Part shown: positions 1 to 11,782 of the stretch, piece after piece
Layout of the letters: each line of letters opens with the position of its first letter
How positions within the stretch are numbered: the first letter of the stretch is position 1
Assembly (NCBI GenBank): GCA_933228675.1
Contig: OW121740.1
Location: 34,258,792 to 34,322,791, forward strand
Length of the DNA stretch: 64,000 nucleotides
Source: Stomorhina lunata
Taxonomy: Eukaryota; Arthropoda; Insecta; Diptera; Rhiniidae
Direction of reading: 5' to 3'
Program-made: the position numbers and the translations under genes
The notes under the pieces: generated by a model
Told to the model about the DNA's origin: nothing
Seen by the model: the letters and a program-made list of their open reading frames with translations, nothing else
Database searches by the model: none

Positions 1-1419
1 CATTTTTTTCGAATTTCCTGAGGAAATTACATACAAGCATCTTTCTTTGTATATTTAAATCATGTTTAAAATAGTTTTATCTTACAATGTTAAACAAAAA
101 TGTCTTGCTTCACAAATAACAAACGGACAGACAAATTAGTTAATTTGTTGAATTATTCATCCGTTGTTATAACTATTTCATACTTATATTAGCCTTAAGA
201 CCTAAACGAGCGTAAAACCAAAAGTAAGCAATATTTTACATAAATGTAAGTTATAAAGTGTAATCATGTGTAAAAAATATAATTAAGGCAAGCCTTTTCA
301 AAATTATACATCTTAAAGCATTCACTTATATTAACCTGTATTTATGTATGGCAAATGCTATTGGGAGATTATTGGGTCACTGAGAAAGTGCACAGTGGTT
401 AAGATAAATTTGTTGGACATACATATTTTTCTGCTTTGATCAATTTAGCTTAAGATTTTTTTCCTGTATTCCAAGTCCCAGAAATATGTATTTTGTATTG
501 CTCATAACGAAACAAAATGATCTAAAACAAAAGATTAAGGAACTAAAATTTTTTTGGTTTTATCAAAAAACTATTTCTCACAATAATAAAAAATTGTAAT
601 AAATTTGTATCTTAGTGCAATACCCTACATGAAAACTTTTTAACTTTTCAAATATGTTTTGAGTTACAAATGATTTTGAAAACGAAAGACTGAAGAAACA
701 AACTTTGTAAATGAAACGGATCGCAGTGGTTTGAAACAAATGAAATGGTAATTTATCTATATCTTCTCAACTATAAGTCTGATTATATAAGTATATATGA
801 GAGAATTGTTAAGAAGGATCTAAGCTTTCAGAATTTTGGATTTATATTCACACTGTATTTTCACAGGGTGAATTATTGGGCGTCAAAGTAGACCATCTCA
901 GAAAAAACAAATAAGAGTGTTATATTCGTCTGTACCGAATCTTATATATATATCCATGGTATATAAAGTCTTGGCTTAACATTGATTGATAGCTATATAA
1001 TATCGTAGGTGCAATCTGTATATGCTGATAGTATATACCTTAAAATCTTTTTGATAGTAGATATACAAAAGGGGATGTTATTTATATAAGGACTATAATC
1101 AAATGGTGACATAATGTCACAAAATTTTATACACTCGCTGGTATTTATATATAACTATCATATAGGTGTCATAGTTTATAATTTATTAGATTTTAACTGG
1201 CATTTGTGGCATTTTAATGGTTTGTGGGAGTGATTTTTATAAAAAAAACTATAGTCAAATATAGACTGTTTTAAATTAAGTCGTCAGTACCTGGTAGACC
1301 GAGCCTTGCTCGGAGCTTTATGATAAGCATTTTGAGGAAAATTTTAAAGTTTTTATATATTTTATATTATAAAGTGCTAAAATAAATTTAGAGGAAAGAC
1401 ATTGTATAAATATTCAGTT
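1..1419. other. AT-rich non-coding sequence, nothing recognised
   Basis: No open frame of note, no recognisable repeat and no RNA gene was seen here. The stretch is AT-rich spacer on the 3' side of the pnr gene, and its function is unknown. Confidence 0.5.
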
Positions 1420-2160
1420 AATTTTGAATTATTTGATTTATTTTGTCCGACCAACACATAGTTTGCATAGTTTACAGTTTAACTCATTTTGAATAATTTT
1501 GGAAATTATTCATATCAACAGAAACCTCTGTCGACTCATGCGCAACAACTTTGCTAAAGATTATAGTCTGATCAAATGCACAGTTTACGATTTAATTCAT
1601 TTTGAGTAGTTTTATGTGGCGCCACCTGTCGAACTTTGCTTATTCCAATTCATAAACCTTCTTCGGCTTATCAGTAACAACTTTGCTGAAGATTATAGCA
1701 TGATTAAATGTACAGCATACGATTAAATTGACTTTGAGTAAATTTCAGTAGCGCCACCTGTCGAAATTTCTTCATACCAACTAAGAAACTTTCGCCGGCT
1801 CATGTGCAACAACTTTGCTAAAGATTGTAGCATGATTAAATGTACAGATTACGATTAAATTGACTTTGAGTAAGTTTCTGTAGCGCCACCTGTCGGAAAT
1901 TATTCATACCAACTAAAAAGCCTTCGTCGGCTCATGCGCTACAACTTTGCTAAAGATCATAGCATGATCAAATGTACAGTTTACGATTTAATTAATTTTT
2001 AGTAATTTTCAGTGGCGCCATCTGTCGGAAATTAGTCTTATCAACTTTAAAACCTTCGCCGGCTTATCCGCAACATCTTCGCTAAAGAGCATAACACAAT
2101 CAAATTCACAGTTTACTATTCTATAAAGAACATACATACAGACAAACATTCATTTGTTTA
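1420..2160. repeat. 132-bp tandem repeat, about five units
   Basis: The motif GCGCCACCTGTCG recurs at 1619, 1751, 1883 and 2015, an exact 132-bp spacing. Each unit also carries a segment reading like CAACTTTGCTAAAGAT and one like ACGATTTAATT. The first unit is diverged. A two-unit block of the same family lies at 5780-6150. No coding capacity is visible. It may be the internal tandem part of a dispersed transposable element, but no termini were identified. Confidence 0.8.
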
Positions 2161-2761
2161 AAATAATATTAATTTTTCCCCCTTTTTATTCCCTAATTTC
2201 TAAAAGTTCCATATGTATATTTGGTACTTTTTTGGTGCCAATTGAATTCGGTACATTTTTTTAAAACGCATTTAACATAATGTATAATGTTCCTATTCGT
2301 ATTACTTTGGAGATGTTAAGTTATCATTTTATCCCTTTTTTACCCATTTTGGCTCCAAAATCAAAAAAGTACCAAATACGTGTTTCATGTTTTTTTTACA
2401 TCTATTGATTGCAGTACCAGGTTTCTTTCTATATTCTTTAGTTTAAAATATAAGAGTGGGTTAAAAAGAGTGCCAAAAAAAACTATTTTCACCCTTTTTT
2501 ACCCCCTATCGGACATAGTTTCAAAAAAGTACCAAACACCTGTCCGCTTATTTTCAAAGCTGTTTAAAACGTAATTTTAATTTTGTTTCTATACCTATTA
2601 CTTTAGGAGACATAGCGTTTTCGATTTTTTCCCCTTTTTACCCGTTTTTACCCTCTTAGAGGTAAAAGTTCCAAAAGTCCCTTCTTCTTCGACCTATACA
2701 TCAAAAAAGATACCCATTGTCCAAATTTGATCAAAATCGTTAGAGCCGTTTTCGAGATAGC

Positions 2762-2762
<1 letters not shown>
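2161..2762. repeat. Pyrimidine-rich degenerate repeat
   Basis: Blocks such as CCCTTTTTACCC and TCAAAAAAGTACCAAA recur several times with loose spacing. The stretch ends in a segment like GCCGTTTTCGAGATAGCCA directly before a TA microsatellite. It follows the 132-bp tandem block without a gap, so the two may be parts of one element. No protein match is recognised. Confidence 0.45.

Positions 2763-2814
<52 letters not shown>
2763..2814. repeat. (TA)n microsatellite
   Basis: About 25 uninterrupted TA dinucleotides. Confidence 0.95.
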
Positions 2815-2818
<4 letters not shown>

Positions 2819-2880
2819 TATTGCTCGTTTAAGAACATAAGATATCTCGTACTATATGACAACAAATTTATTAACATTAA

Positions 2881-3545
2881 TGTAATTCCAGGGGCGAGGT
2901 TATATGGGAGCTCTAACTAAATGTGAACAAATATCCTCCATTTTCAATACACAACTTTTTCAAGATATCAAAAATATTTTGTAAAATTTTGTCCCTATAG
3001 CTCTATTTGTTTGCTCATTTGATGAATATATGGACAGAAACCCAACTCTCCTTTTGCTATTTTTGTGTTTCCGTAAGTTTTTTGTATGGGAGCTATGGTC
3101 AAATGGTGACCGATAGTCACAAAATTTTTCTACTAGCTACCATTGACATAAAACTTCCTTGTGCTAAATTTAGCTATTATAATTTATAATTAATTGTTTC
3201 CGTAAGTGTTTTGTATAGGAGCTATGGTTATATGTGAACCGATGTAGATGAAATTTTATATGCTACCAAGTGATTTCGATAAACTTCTCTATATTAAATT
3301 TTATCATCATATGTAATACAGTTTGTCACTTACTATCAAATAATAGATTAGCCTCGTCAAGGTTACACGGGGGCTATAGGCAAATGTAAGAAGATTTCGA
3401 AAACTAAAACTTTTCAAGAAATTAAGAATATTTTTGCCAAGTTTCAGTGATCTAGCACCTTTTGTTTAGGTCCTATCGTGACTTCAACAGACAGATGTCT
3501 GTCCATCCAGACAGACTTTTTACATTTTCGAATGAACTTGAGAAA
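2881..3545. repeat. Dispersed repeat, DINE-like family F, diverged copy
   Basis: Phrases such as GGGAGCTATGGTCAAATGGT and a short GTCTGTCC-type tract match the pattern of the 38870-39905 block and, more loosely, the HINE-like family A copies. It looks like an old, eroded member of that group. The open frame inside it (3007-3189) is not a real gene. Confidence 0.5.
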
Positions 3546-3889
3546 CGAAGATTGACTTTACTATATTTATATGAGTGACTTAGCTAAAATAATATTGATA
3601 TTGAAATAAATGTCTTTGCTTAATTTCCTTCTATGTACAAATCACTAACAAATATCGATAGCAGATTAGGGCAGATAAAGTGTCTTAGCTCGGTAGTTGT
3701 CTCGACTAAAATTGTTTTCTGCTCATAACTAAGTAGAGGTATTAAAAAATTATCTGAATTGCCAACTGTGGTTTGTGACCAGGCTATAGTAAAAGTTTAA
3801 TAAAAACGTAAGAGGTCGCTTCTATTCAAAATATTACTTAAGATACAGGAAATCAGTAACAAAAAACAAACTGTTTTAGCACAGCAAAA
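3546..3889. other. AT-rich non-coding sequence
   Basis: Nothing recognisable between the family F copy and the 115-bp satellite. Confidence 0.4.
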
Positions 3890-4955
3890 ATTAAAAAGAA
3901 AAATTATTTTTGGTATAGCTCTGGCTATCAAAATTAAGGAAAACATCAAGTTTAATGTTTTTTATAAAAAAAAATTAAAAAATTTCAATTTTTGGTATAA
4001 AATATAAGTGATCACAAAATTTCGTTATTTTTGCTCAAGCTATCATAATTAACGAGAAAATCAAGTTTAAGGTTTTTAATAAAAAAATTTCAAAAAAATC
4101 AATTTTTGGTATAAAATATAAGTGATCACAAACTTTCGTTATTTTTGCTCAAGCTATCATAATTAACGAGAAAATCAAGTTTAAAGTTTTATATAAAAAA
4201 ATTTCAAAAAAATTAATTTTTGGTATGAAATATGAGTGATCACAAAATTTCGTTATTTTTGGTCTAGCTATTATAATTAACGAGGAAAATAAGTTTAAAG
4301 ATTTTAACAAAAAATTTCAGAAAAATCAATTTTTGGCATGAAATATGAGTGATCACAAAATTTCGTTATTTTTGCTCTAGCTATCATTATTAATGAGAAA
4401 ATCAAGTTTAAAGTTTTTTAGAAATTAAAAAATTTCAAAAAAATCAATTTTTGGTATGAAATATGAGTGATCACAAAATTTCGTTATTCTTGCTCTAGCT
4501 GTCATAATTAACGAGAAAATCAAGTTTAAAGTTTTTTATAAAAATTTAAAAAAAATCAATTTTTGGTATGATATATAAGTGATCACAAAATTTCGTTAAT
4601 TTTGCTCTAGCTATCATAATTAACGAGAAAATCAAGTTAAAATTTTTTTTTTATAAAAAATTGCAAAAAAATCAATTTTTGGTATGAAATATGAGTGACC
4701 ACAAAATTTCGTTATTTTTGCTCTAGCTATCATAATTAACGAGAAAATCAAGTTTAAAGTTTTTTTATAAAAAAATTTCAAAAAAATCAATTTTTGGTAT
4801 GAAATATTAGTGATCACAAAATTTCGTTATATTTGCTCTAACTGTCATAATTAACGAGAAAACCAAGTCTAAAGTTTTTACTGAATAAAATCAAAAAAAT
4901 CAATTTTTTGCTATGAAATATGAGTGATCACAAAATTGCGTTATTTTTCTATAGA
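3890..4955. repeat. 115-bp satellite, about nine units
   Basis: The octamer GTGATCAC, or a one-base variant of it, recurs at 4008, 4122, 4236, 4349, 4467, 4579, 4695, 4810 and 4924, a spacing of 112-118 bp. Each unit continues through AAAATTTCGTTATTTTTGCT and ends in an A-rich tract. The open frame on the minus strand at 4632-4817 is a by-product of the array. Confidence 0.9.
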
Positions 4956-5411
4956 AAAATATTTTTTGATAGAAAATTTTTTAAATTGTATAGACTTTAA
5001 GAAAAGGCGTTTTGTTCTATTTTCATTTAATTTATTGAAATACACATAATTTGATATTATTTTTTAAATTTTACATTTTAAAAAATTTTAACTATATAAT
5101 AGGTATTTTGTATTTGTTTAGAGATTAATAATAGAACTACTAAAGTAACTTAAATTAATTACAGAATAAATTGTTTTTTTGTGTTTTACTAAGGCACTTT
5201 AAATCAATTGCCTTTTACTTAAAGTATTTAAAATTAAAGTTAAAAAAAAAAAACTAACAAATAATAATTATTTATTTAAAAAAAATTAAACAATATTTTG
5301 TACAAAAAAAAAAAAAAAAAAATAACAGACAAAAATGCAAATATTTAAAGAAGAGGAGGGATAATATAGTTAAATATTTAATACTAAAGATTATGAAAAT
5401 ATTTACACAAT
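4956..5411. other. Very AT-rich spacer with a poly-A run
   Basis: Contains a run of about 19 adenines near 5304-5322. No other structure was seen. Confidence 0.5.
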
Positions 5412-5534
5412 AGCCCAGTTCACAATCCATTGCAAATGTTCCAGCATGGTAACATTTGCATATTGATATAGCAAATTAAACTTTTCATTTGCTACATTTA
5501 TACTAGTCAATTTACAACAGATTGTGAACTAGGG
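5412..5534. mobile_element. Short MITE with AGTTCACAATC inverted ends
   Basis: The left end reads CCCAGTTCACAATC and the right end, reverse-complemented, reads CCCTAGTTCACAATC. The ends remain similar for about 25 bases around an AT-rich centre. It has no coding capacity. The superfamily is not assigned because the target duplication is unclear. Confidence 0.7.
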
Positions 5535-5740
5535 CCAAATCGTCGCATTCAATATCGATCGAAAACTCAGAGTTTTAAGCAAATATTGTGTAGCATACCT
5601 TAGGGATTTTCAAAATAATTTATTCTGCAAAAAGTTTAACAAAATTTGATATGCTTATCCGTTTGTTTCTTAAAATATATAGTTTAAATCAAATTCTTTT
5701 ACTATCAGGATACTTTCGACAAATAGTGAACAATACATAT
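5535..5740 (+). repeat. Dispersed repeat family C
   Basis: Contains the family hallmarks: GCCAAATCG, a segment around ATATCGATCGAAAA, and CATACCTTAGGGATTTTCAA. Related copies lie at 7040-7160, 8740-8850, 11600-11705, 18520-18730 and 24190-24384. It is probably a non-autonomous DNA element, but the termini are not defined. Confidence 0.65.
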
Positions 5741-5779
5741 AACATAATAGCTATGCCATACAGCCGTTGCTGCGCCATC

Positions 5780-6150
5780 AACTAAAATAGATTTTAAGGA
5801 AAGACATTACACAAATATCCAATTAATTACGAATCGTTTTATTGGTTTTGTCCAATCAACACTTGTTCAAATGCATAGTATACAATTCAATTCATTTAAA
5901 ATCATTTTTAGCGATGTCATCTATCGAAAATCGTATCAACTTTGAAACCTTCGTCGACTTATGCGCAACAACTTTGCTAAAGATCATAGTATGATCAAAT
6001 GCGCTGATTACGATTTAATTCATTTTAAGTAATTTTCAGTGGCGCCACCTGTCGGAAATTGGTCATACCAATTTAGAAACCTTCGTCGACTAATGCGCAA
6101 CAACTTTGCTATATATCATAACATAGTTTACTATTATATATAGGACATAC
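5780..6150. repeat. 132-bp repeat family, second locus
   Basis: Carries the same blocks as 1420-2160, including GGCGCCACCTGTCGG near 6038 and a degenerate version about 130 bp upstream. About two and a half units are visible. Confidence 0.75.
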
Positions 6151-6179
6151 AGACAAACTTTCAAAAGAAGATAACTTTT

Positions 6180-7035
6180 AGAGTTTATACAATATATGGA
6201 AAATGCAATATTTTACAATATGTAAATATAAAAAATTTCCATGGATTTTATAAACTCTAATAAAATACTAAGTAATCTGTTACAAAAAATGTGATAAATG
6301 AAGAACTGCTCGATCGATTTTGAGTAAACTTCACATAAACCATCTACTAGATAGTAAGAACAAAGCCTAAGCATTTGGTTTGGATAGGTGAGCCCGTTCT
6401 TGAGTAATAAAATTACCACCAAAAGTGGCATTAATTTTTATATATTAAGAAGAAGATACATTTTAGAGTTTATACAATAGAAAGGGACCTAAGGGTAAAA
6501 ACCGGTTTTGTTTAGGAGAGCCATCTTTAAGATTTAAATATTATTTTTTACCTTAATTTTTACCTTTAGGTCCCTTTCTCTATGCGCTGTCACATTGGAA
6601 ACTATATTATACAATATTTGAATATAAAAAATTTCCATGGATTTTATAAACTGTAATAAAATACTTAGTAATTTGTTACAAAAAATGTGATAAATGAAGA
6701 ACCGCTCGACCGATTTTGAGTAAACTTCACATAAACCCTCTACTAAATAGTCGGAACAAAGCCTAAATATTTGGTTAAGAAGAAGAATAAGATAGAAAAA
6801 GATAAATTTTATAAAAATCCTGGAAATTTTTTTTATTTACATATAGTATGTAAATATAAAAAATCTCCATATATTTTATAAACTCTAATAAAATACTAAG
6901 TAATTCGTTACAAAAAATGTGATAAATGAAGAACTGCTCGACCGATTTTGAGAAAACTTCACATAAACCATCTACTAGATAGTAGGAACAAATCCAAAAC
7001 AATTGGTTTGTTTTTGCTTTAATTTTTATATATTA
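6180..7035. repeat. Three direct copies of a ~200-bp repeat
   Basis: Three copies (about 6180-6440, 6460-6480 plus 6600-6775, and 6830-7030) share ATAAAATACTAAGTAAT, a segment like AAAATGTGATAAATGAAGAA, and GATTTTGAG(T/A)AAACTTCACA. The small minus-strand open frames at 6213-6431 and 6775-7002 are near-identical because they are translations of these copies, not genes. The middle copy is split by a short palindromic insertion. Confidence 0.8.
6479..6581. mobile_element. ~100-bp palindromic mini-element
   Basis: AAAGGGACCTAAGGGTAAAA on the left pairs with TTTTTACCTTTAGGTCCCTTT on the right. It interrupts the middle copy of the surrounding repeat, which is intact on either side, so it is an insertion and not part of the repeat. 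Confidence 0.7.
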
Positions 7036-7039
7036 AAAG

Positions 7040-7160
7040 GAAGGAGAAGAAAAGGCTATATAGTATTTATATTGCCCTTAAAGTATGCTATACAAATGTT
7101 TCTGAAATATCTTACATTTCGATCGATAACGAATGCGGCGATTTGGCAACTGGGCCAACT
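7040..7160 (-). repeat. Family C relic
   Basis: Contains AAGTATGCTATACAAATGTT and TTTCGATCGATAACGAATGC in the reverse orientation to the 5535 copy. Confidence 0.55.
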
Positions 7161-7539
7161 TATAATATTTAGAAATTTTTAAAAATTATATTTTAAGGCA
7201 ATAAAAAACAATAACTAATATTTAAAATATGGAAAATATTTATAACTAAATTATTGCAATTATTTATATTTATATCTAGATAAATTTATATTTATATTAA
7301 GGAAATGGTTTTAAATATTTTCTTTTGGAATAAAAATAATTAAATTTAGTTTTAAGTCTTGTTTTGTTAAATTTATTTTTATAAGCAAAAATATACCGAT
7401 ATCTTTCTATTCTTAAACTGTTGACAATTTCTAAACTCTCTCTCGATTTTAGTTAAATTTTCTAAAATTTACATTTCTATATCCGAGATCTTGAAAACTT
7501 GATCACTTATCTTTCTAATACTGTTTATACATGAACCCT
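7161..7539 (-). other. Presumed pnr 3' untranslated and downstream region
   Basis: AT-rich sequence directly after the pnr stop codon in the direction of transcription. Several TTTATT words (AATAAA on the minus strand) are present, but none can be chosen as the polyadenylation signal by eye. Confidence 0.4.
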
Positions 7540-8342
7540 TTACGAAGTGGCCATTAACTTGGCCGCCTGTATAACATTGTGCTGGTGATGATAGACCCCG
7601 GCCATATCCGAGGCCGTTGCCCCATGCATACCCGTTGAAGAACCCGCTGAACTGCCCAAGGCCCCAAACGATGAACCAAAATAGCAATTATTAACATAAT
7701 CATAGTTTGTGGCATTTGTTTCGGATTTTACGCTATAACCCCCCAGACTGCCACCACTGCTGGCAGAGGTGGGCACATGATGTGACAGTGAGGGCGAGTG
7801 ATGATGCGAATGATGAGCAGCCGAGGCTGCATGATGAGCCGCCGCTGCGGCATGATGATGATGGTGATGCAAATGATGGGCATGATAATTCGAGCTGGCC
7901 GAACTGGAGCCTGATAAGCCATTCGACAAGGCATTGCTGGAACCCAAAAGATGTTCGGCATATTTCTGGCTACCAAAGGCCGAGCCCGACAATTGAGAAT
8001 GACTCAAATTACTTTGGGCGGCTAAAGCTGAAGGTGAATACAAATTGTTGCTGTGCGAACTGGAATTGCCATTAGTTGAGGAGGTATTGGTGGAGGATCC
8101 TATGTGGGCCGAAGTTGTATGTGAGGAAACATTGTTGAGTAATCTGTTCTGTTGGGCCGAGGTATGGGGTAAATGCATGTGATGGCTTAAAGAACTGTGT
8201 AGGGCAGATGTAGCAGAACCTAAACTTAAATTATGTAAAGCTGATGAGGAGCTCGCTGATTTGACCGCCAAATCATTTTGTAATTTAGAGGCCAGACTAC
8301 CGGGTAGACTGTGGCGCTCTAGGCCTAAAGAAGGTTTGAGAT
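7540..8342 (-). CDS. pnr: pannier, 3' coding exon (C-terminal half)
   Basis: Terminal coding exon of pannier, a GATA transcription factor acting in the nucleus. In Drosophila it controls dorsal thorax bristle patterning and heart development. The acceptor TTTTCAG lies at 8343-8349. The exon supplies the last two bases of a split Asp codon and opens with DLKPSLGLERHSL, a conserved segment just after the zinc fingers. It is rich in Ser, His, Ala and Asn, with a histidine-rich run near the middle (HHLHHHHHH, then AHH and SHHH repeats). It closes with a conserved-looking end, YHHQHNVIQAAKLMATS, then TAA at 7540-7542. In Drosophila the C-terminal part of Pannier contains helices used for partner binding; that this end does the same is inference. 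The antisense frame at 7707-8075 is a shadow of the histidine codons. Confidence 0.93.
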
Positions 8343-8403
8343 CTGAAAACATTTAAACAAATTAGATATATAGATTAGTTTTTTTTTTAAACAAAAATCT
8401 TAC
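8343..8403 (-). other. pnr: pnr short intron, 61 bp
   Basis: The donor GACG|GTAAGA at 8403 and the acceptor TTTTCAG ending at 8343 bound a 61-bp intron of typical fly size. It is phase 1. Joining G to AT restores an Asp codon, giving KDDDLKPSL across the junction. Confidence 0.93.
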
Positions 8404-8635
8404 CGTCATCTTTAATCTCTTTGCTATTTTCGGTGGTACTACCCGATTTCTTTGGCTTCCTTTTTCTTGTCTGTATACCATCCTTGCGCATGGCCAAAGG
8501 CCGGTTTACACCATGTAGCTTGAAGTAAAGACCACAGGCATTACAAACAGGTTCTCCTTCATTGTTACGTCTCCATAGGGTAGTGGTTCGGGTGCCACAA
8601 TTGGTACAACACAAACCTAAACGGCGGGTAGCGGT
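8404..8635 (-). CDS. pnr: pannier, C-terminal zinc-finger exon
   Basis: This 232-nt exon encodes the C-terminal GATA zinc finger and its basic tail. It starts after TTCCAG at 8636 with TATRRLGL. The finger follows as [15 protein letters not shown], a 17-18-residue spacer and CNACG, a Cys-X2-Cys-X17/18-Cys-X2-Cys pattern. Next comes the basic stretch [13 protein letters not shown], which in GATA factors contacts DNA and contributes to nuclear import. This finger is the main WGATAR-binding module in the family. All four zinc ligands are present and I see no damaging change. The exon enters in phase 0 and leaves in phase 1. The reading frame runs on into the intron as GKIFV, but the GTAAGA donor ends the exon. 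Confidence 0.95.
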
Positions 8636-8739
8636 CTGGAATGAGGAAATTATATATTTTTAGTATGTTTCAAATTTAGTTTTTTTTTATAAATATTTTG
8701 CAGATTAAGATAAGAATTTTACAAATTTATTCTGAGCCC

Positions 8740-8850
8740 AAATCGCCGAATTCGATATCGATCAAAAACTCGGACTTTTAAGCAAATATTGTGTAACATA
8801 CCTTAGGGATTTTCAAAATAATTTATTTTGCAAAAATTTAATAAATTAAT
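8740..8850 (+). repeat. Family C relic in the pnr intron
   Basis: Reads CCCAAATCGCCGAATTCGAT followed by ATCGATCAAAAACTCGGA and TACCTTAGGGATTTTC, the same order as at 5535. Confidence 0.7.
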
Positions 8851-11380
8851 AAAGCTTTATATATCGAATGCTTTTTTTTAAAGCTAAAGATTTCCGCAGA
8901 AAAGCTTTCCATAGCGAATGTATTCTACAGGAAATCTTTCGATAGCGATTGCTTCTACAGCAGATTTTTTGATATTAAAAGATTTATATAGGAAATCTTT
9001 TGATACAACATTTTTTTTCTATAGGAAAACTTTTGAGATTGACTTGAATGTTTCCTATATTTTGATATTCAAAGTTTTATGAATGAAATCAAAAGTTTTC
9101 TATAGAAAATCTTTCGATAACAAAAGTTTATTATAGGAAGCCTATTGACATCGATTTATATGGGAAATCTTTAGATATTGGCAGTTTTTTTTTATTGGAA
9201 AGCTCTTGATATGGATTGTTTTTAGTAGAAAGCTTTAAAGTAGCCTTTAGGAAATCTGCTGATATAAATATTTCCGAAATATTTTTATATAGAAAATCTT
9301 TTTTTTAGGAATATGGAATGTTTTTAGTTGAAAGCTTTTTATATAAAAACTTGCCTAAAGGAAAGCTTTTGATATTTTCGACATCGAAATTTTTATATAG
9401 GAATTTTTAGAAAGCTTCATATACTAAGTTATCTATAGGAAAGCTTTTGATATTGAAATATTTTGATGACAAAAGTTTTATATAAGAAATCTTTTGATAT
9501 CGAAAGTTTTCTATAGAAAATCTTACAACATCAAAAGTTTATTTATAAAACCATTCGACATCGAATGTTTTATATAGGAAATCTTTCTTTTTAGGAAAGC
9601 TTTCGATATGGAATGTTTTTAGTTAAAAGCTTTTTATAAAAAAGTTACCTATAGGAAAGCTTTTGATATTAACAATTTTCTATGGGAAAGTTTTATATAA
9701 GAAAAAACTTTCAATATCGAATTTAATTATATAAATCCTTTTAACATCGAAAGTTTTATATAAGAATTTTTAATATAAACAGTTTTTTAGAAAGCTTTAG
9801 ATACTAAGTTATCTATAGAAAAGCTTTTGATATTGAAATTTTGTGAAATAGTTTAATAAAAAAATTTTTTATAAGAAATCTTTTGATTTCGAAAGTTTTC
9901 TAGAGAAAATCTTACAACATCAAAAGTTTATTATAGGAAACCTTTTGACATCGAAAGTTTTATATAGGACATTTTTTTTTTGTTTTTAGAAAAGCTTTTA
10001 ATATGGAATGTTTTAAGTTGAAAGCTTTTTATATAAAAACTTACCTATAGGAAAGCTTTTGATAGAAAAGATTTATAAAGGAAAAAAATCTTTCAACATC
10101 GAATGTTTATTATAGGAATCTTTTCGACATCGAATGTTTTATATATGAATTTTTAATATAAACAGTTTTTTGAAAAGCTTCAGACACAAAGTTATCTATA
10201 GGAAAGCTTTTAATATTTAAATCTTCCCAAATATCTTGATGACAAAAGTGTTATATCAGAAATCTTTTGATATAGAAAGTTTTCTATATAAAATCTTACA
10301 ATACCAAAAGTTTATTATAGGAAACCTTTCGACATCGAAAGTTTTATATATAGGAAAGCTTTCGATATAGAATGTTTTTATATAAAGAGTAACCTACCGA
10401 AAGTTTTATATAGGAAATCTTTTGTTTAGGAAAGCTTTTGATATGAAATGTTTTTAGTTGAAAGCTTTTTATATAAAGAGTTACCTATTGGAAAGCTTTT
10501 GATATTAAAAGTTTTTAATAGGAAAGTTTTATATAAGAAAAAATCTTTAAGGAAACCTTTCGACATCGAAAGTTTTATATATAGGAAAGCTTTCGATATA
10601 GAATGTTTTTATATAAAGAGTTACCTATCGAAAGTTTTATATAGGAAATCTTTTGTTTAGGAAAGCTTTTGATATGAAATGTTTTTAGTTGAAAGCTTTT
10701 TATATAAAGAGTTACCTATTGGAAAGCTTTTGATATTAAAAGTTTTTCATAGGAAAGTTTTATATAAGAAAAAATCTTTCAGTATCGAATGTTTATTATA
10801 TAAATCCTTTCGACATCGAAAGTTTATACAGGGATTTTTAATGTAAAAAATTTTTATAAAACTTCAGATACTAAGTTATCTACAGGAAAGCTTTTCATAT
10901 TGAAATTTTTCTAAATAAAAGATTTAAATAAAAAGTTTTCTATCTAAAATATTTTGAGATATAAGAAATTTTTCGATATCGAAAGTTTATAATTGAAAAC
11001 CTTTTGACAGCGAAAGCTTTGTATGAGAAGACTTTTGGTTAAACCTGTCCAAAAACAGATTTACATTTTTCATCACATATTTAAGCATTCTTTATATTAT
11101 CGCGCAAATATATAGTATGTCGGTGTGAAAGCTCAAAAGCTCTTTTGTAAAAGTTCGCACATTATGCTGTAGAGTTGGCTTCGCTTTAGATAAATAATGA
11201 CAGTTTTTTATTGGAAAGCTTTCATTGCGAAATGTTTTTAGTAGAAAGCTTTAGATTTTAAATGTAAGCTATAGAAAAGCTTTTGGTATTAAAACTTTTC
11301 TATCCGAAAAATGTTGTCGACAAAAGTTTAATATGTGAAATTATAAAACATCCAACTAAGAGCTTTAAGATTTGAAAGTT
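8851..11380. repeat. Degenerate ~31-bp repeat array (AAAGCTTTTGATAT type)
   Basis: Units of the form GGAAAGCTTTTGATATT plus AAAAGTTTTTATA, or GAAATCTTTTGATATCG plus AAAGTTTTCTATAG, repeat about every 30-31 bases for 2.5 kb. Divergence between units is high. Short higher-order duplications are visible: a block of about 240 bp at 10320-10540 is nearly repeated at 10550-10780. Two short non-array stretches (about 11045-11200 and 11390-11600) interrupt or follow it. The plus-strand frame at 10448-10660 is a translation of the array. Confidence 0.85.
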
Positions 11381-11599
11381 GTCTATTATTTGTCGATGCA
11401 AAGACACGAGATAGGGCCTTTAAAAAATATATTTTTTTTAGAGATAAGTTAAGGCTTTTTAGAAATTTACTTAAATAACCGCTAATTATGATAAAATTGC
11501 CTTAAATTTTTGTGAGGAGGTGTATTTGCGTCAAATGAATTGGAATCAGAAAAAAAAATCAATTTCGAAAAAGTGTGTGTTAGGGCCTTTCTACATGAG

Positions 11600-11705
11600 A
11601 CTAACGATATGTTTTATATTATTTAGATCATCCTAAAAGTATGCTACACAAATGTTACTGCAAAATTTTACATTTCGATCGATATTGACCCCGGCGATAT
11701 AAACC
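11600..11705 (-). repeat. Family C relic in the pnr intron, donor side
   Basis: Contains AAAAGTATGCTACACAAATG and TTTCGATCGATATTGACC, matching the reverse-oriented family C copy at 7040. Confidence 0.6.
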
Positions 11706-11782
11706 CAATTTCAAAATATTTTAATTTTAACTTTTGAAAATTCATAGAAAAATAATAGAAAGAAAAAAATGTCAACACTCAC

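Larger units (their letters stand above)
8636..11782 (-). other. pnr: pnr long intron between the two finger exons
   Basis: About 3.15 kb separates the N-finger and C-finger exons. The donor is one of two GTGAGT sites near 11782-11791 and the acceptor is TTCCAG at 8636. Most of the intron is a degenerate ~31-bp repeat array (8850-11380), flanked on both sides by family C relics. No open frame inside it looks coding. Confidence 0.9.

Noticed and set aside
6213..7002. Pair of similar ~72-residue minus-strand proteins
   Set aside because: They are similar because the DNA is a three-copy repeat; stops and frame differ in the third copy.
7707..8075. Plus-strand 122-residue frame over the pnr exon
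   Set aside because: It is antisense to well-supported pnr coding sequence and its Asp/His-rich composition mirrors the histidine codons.
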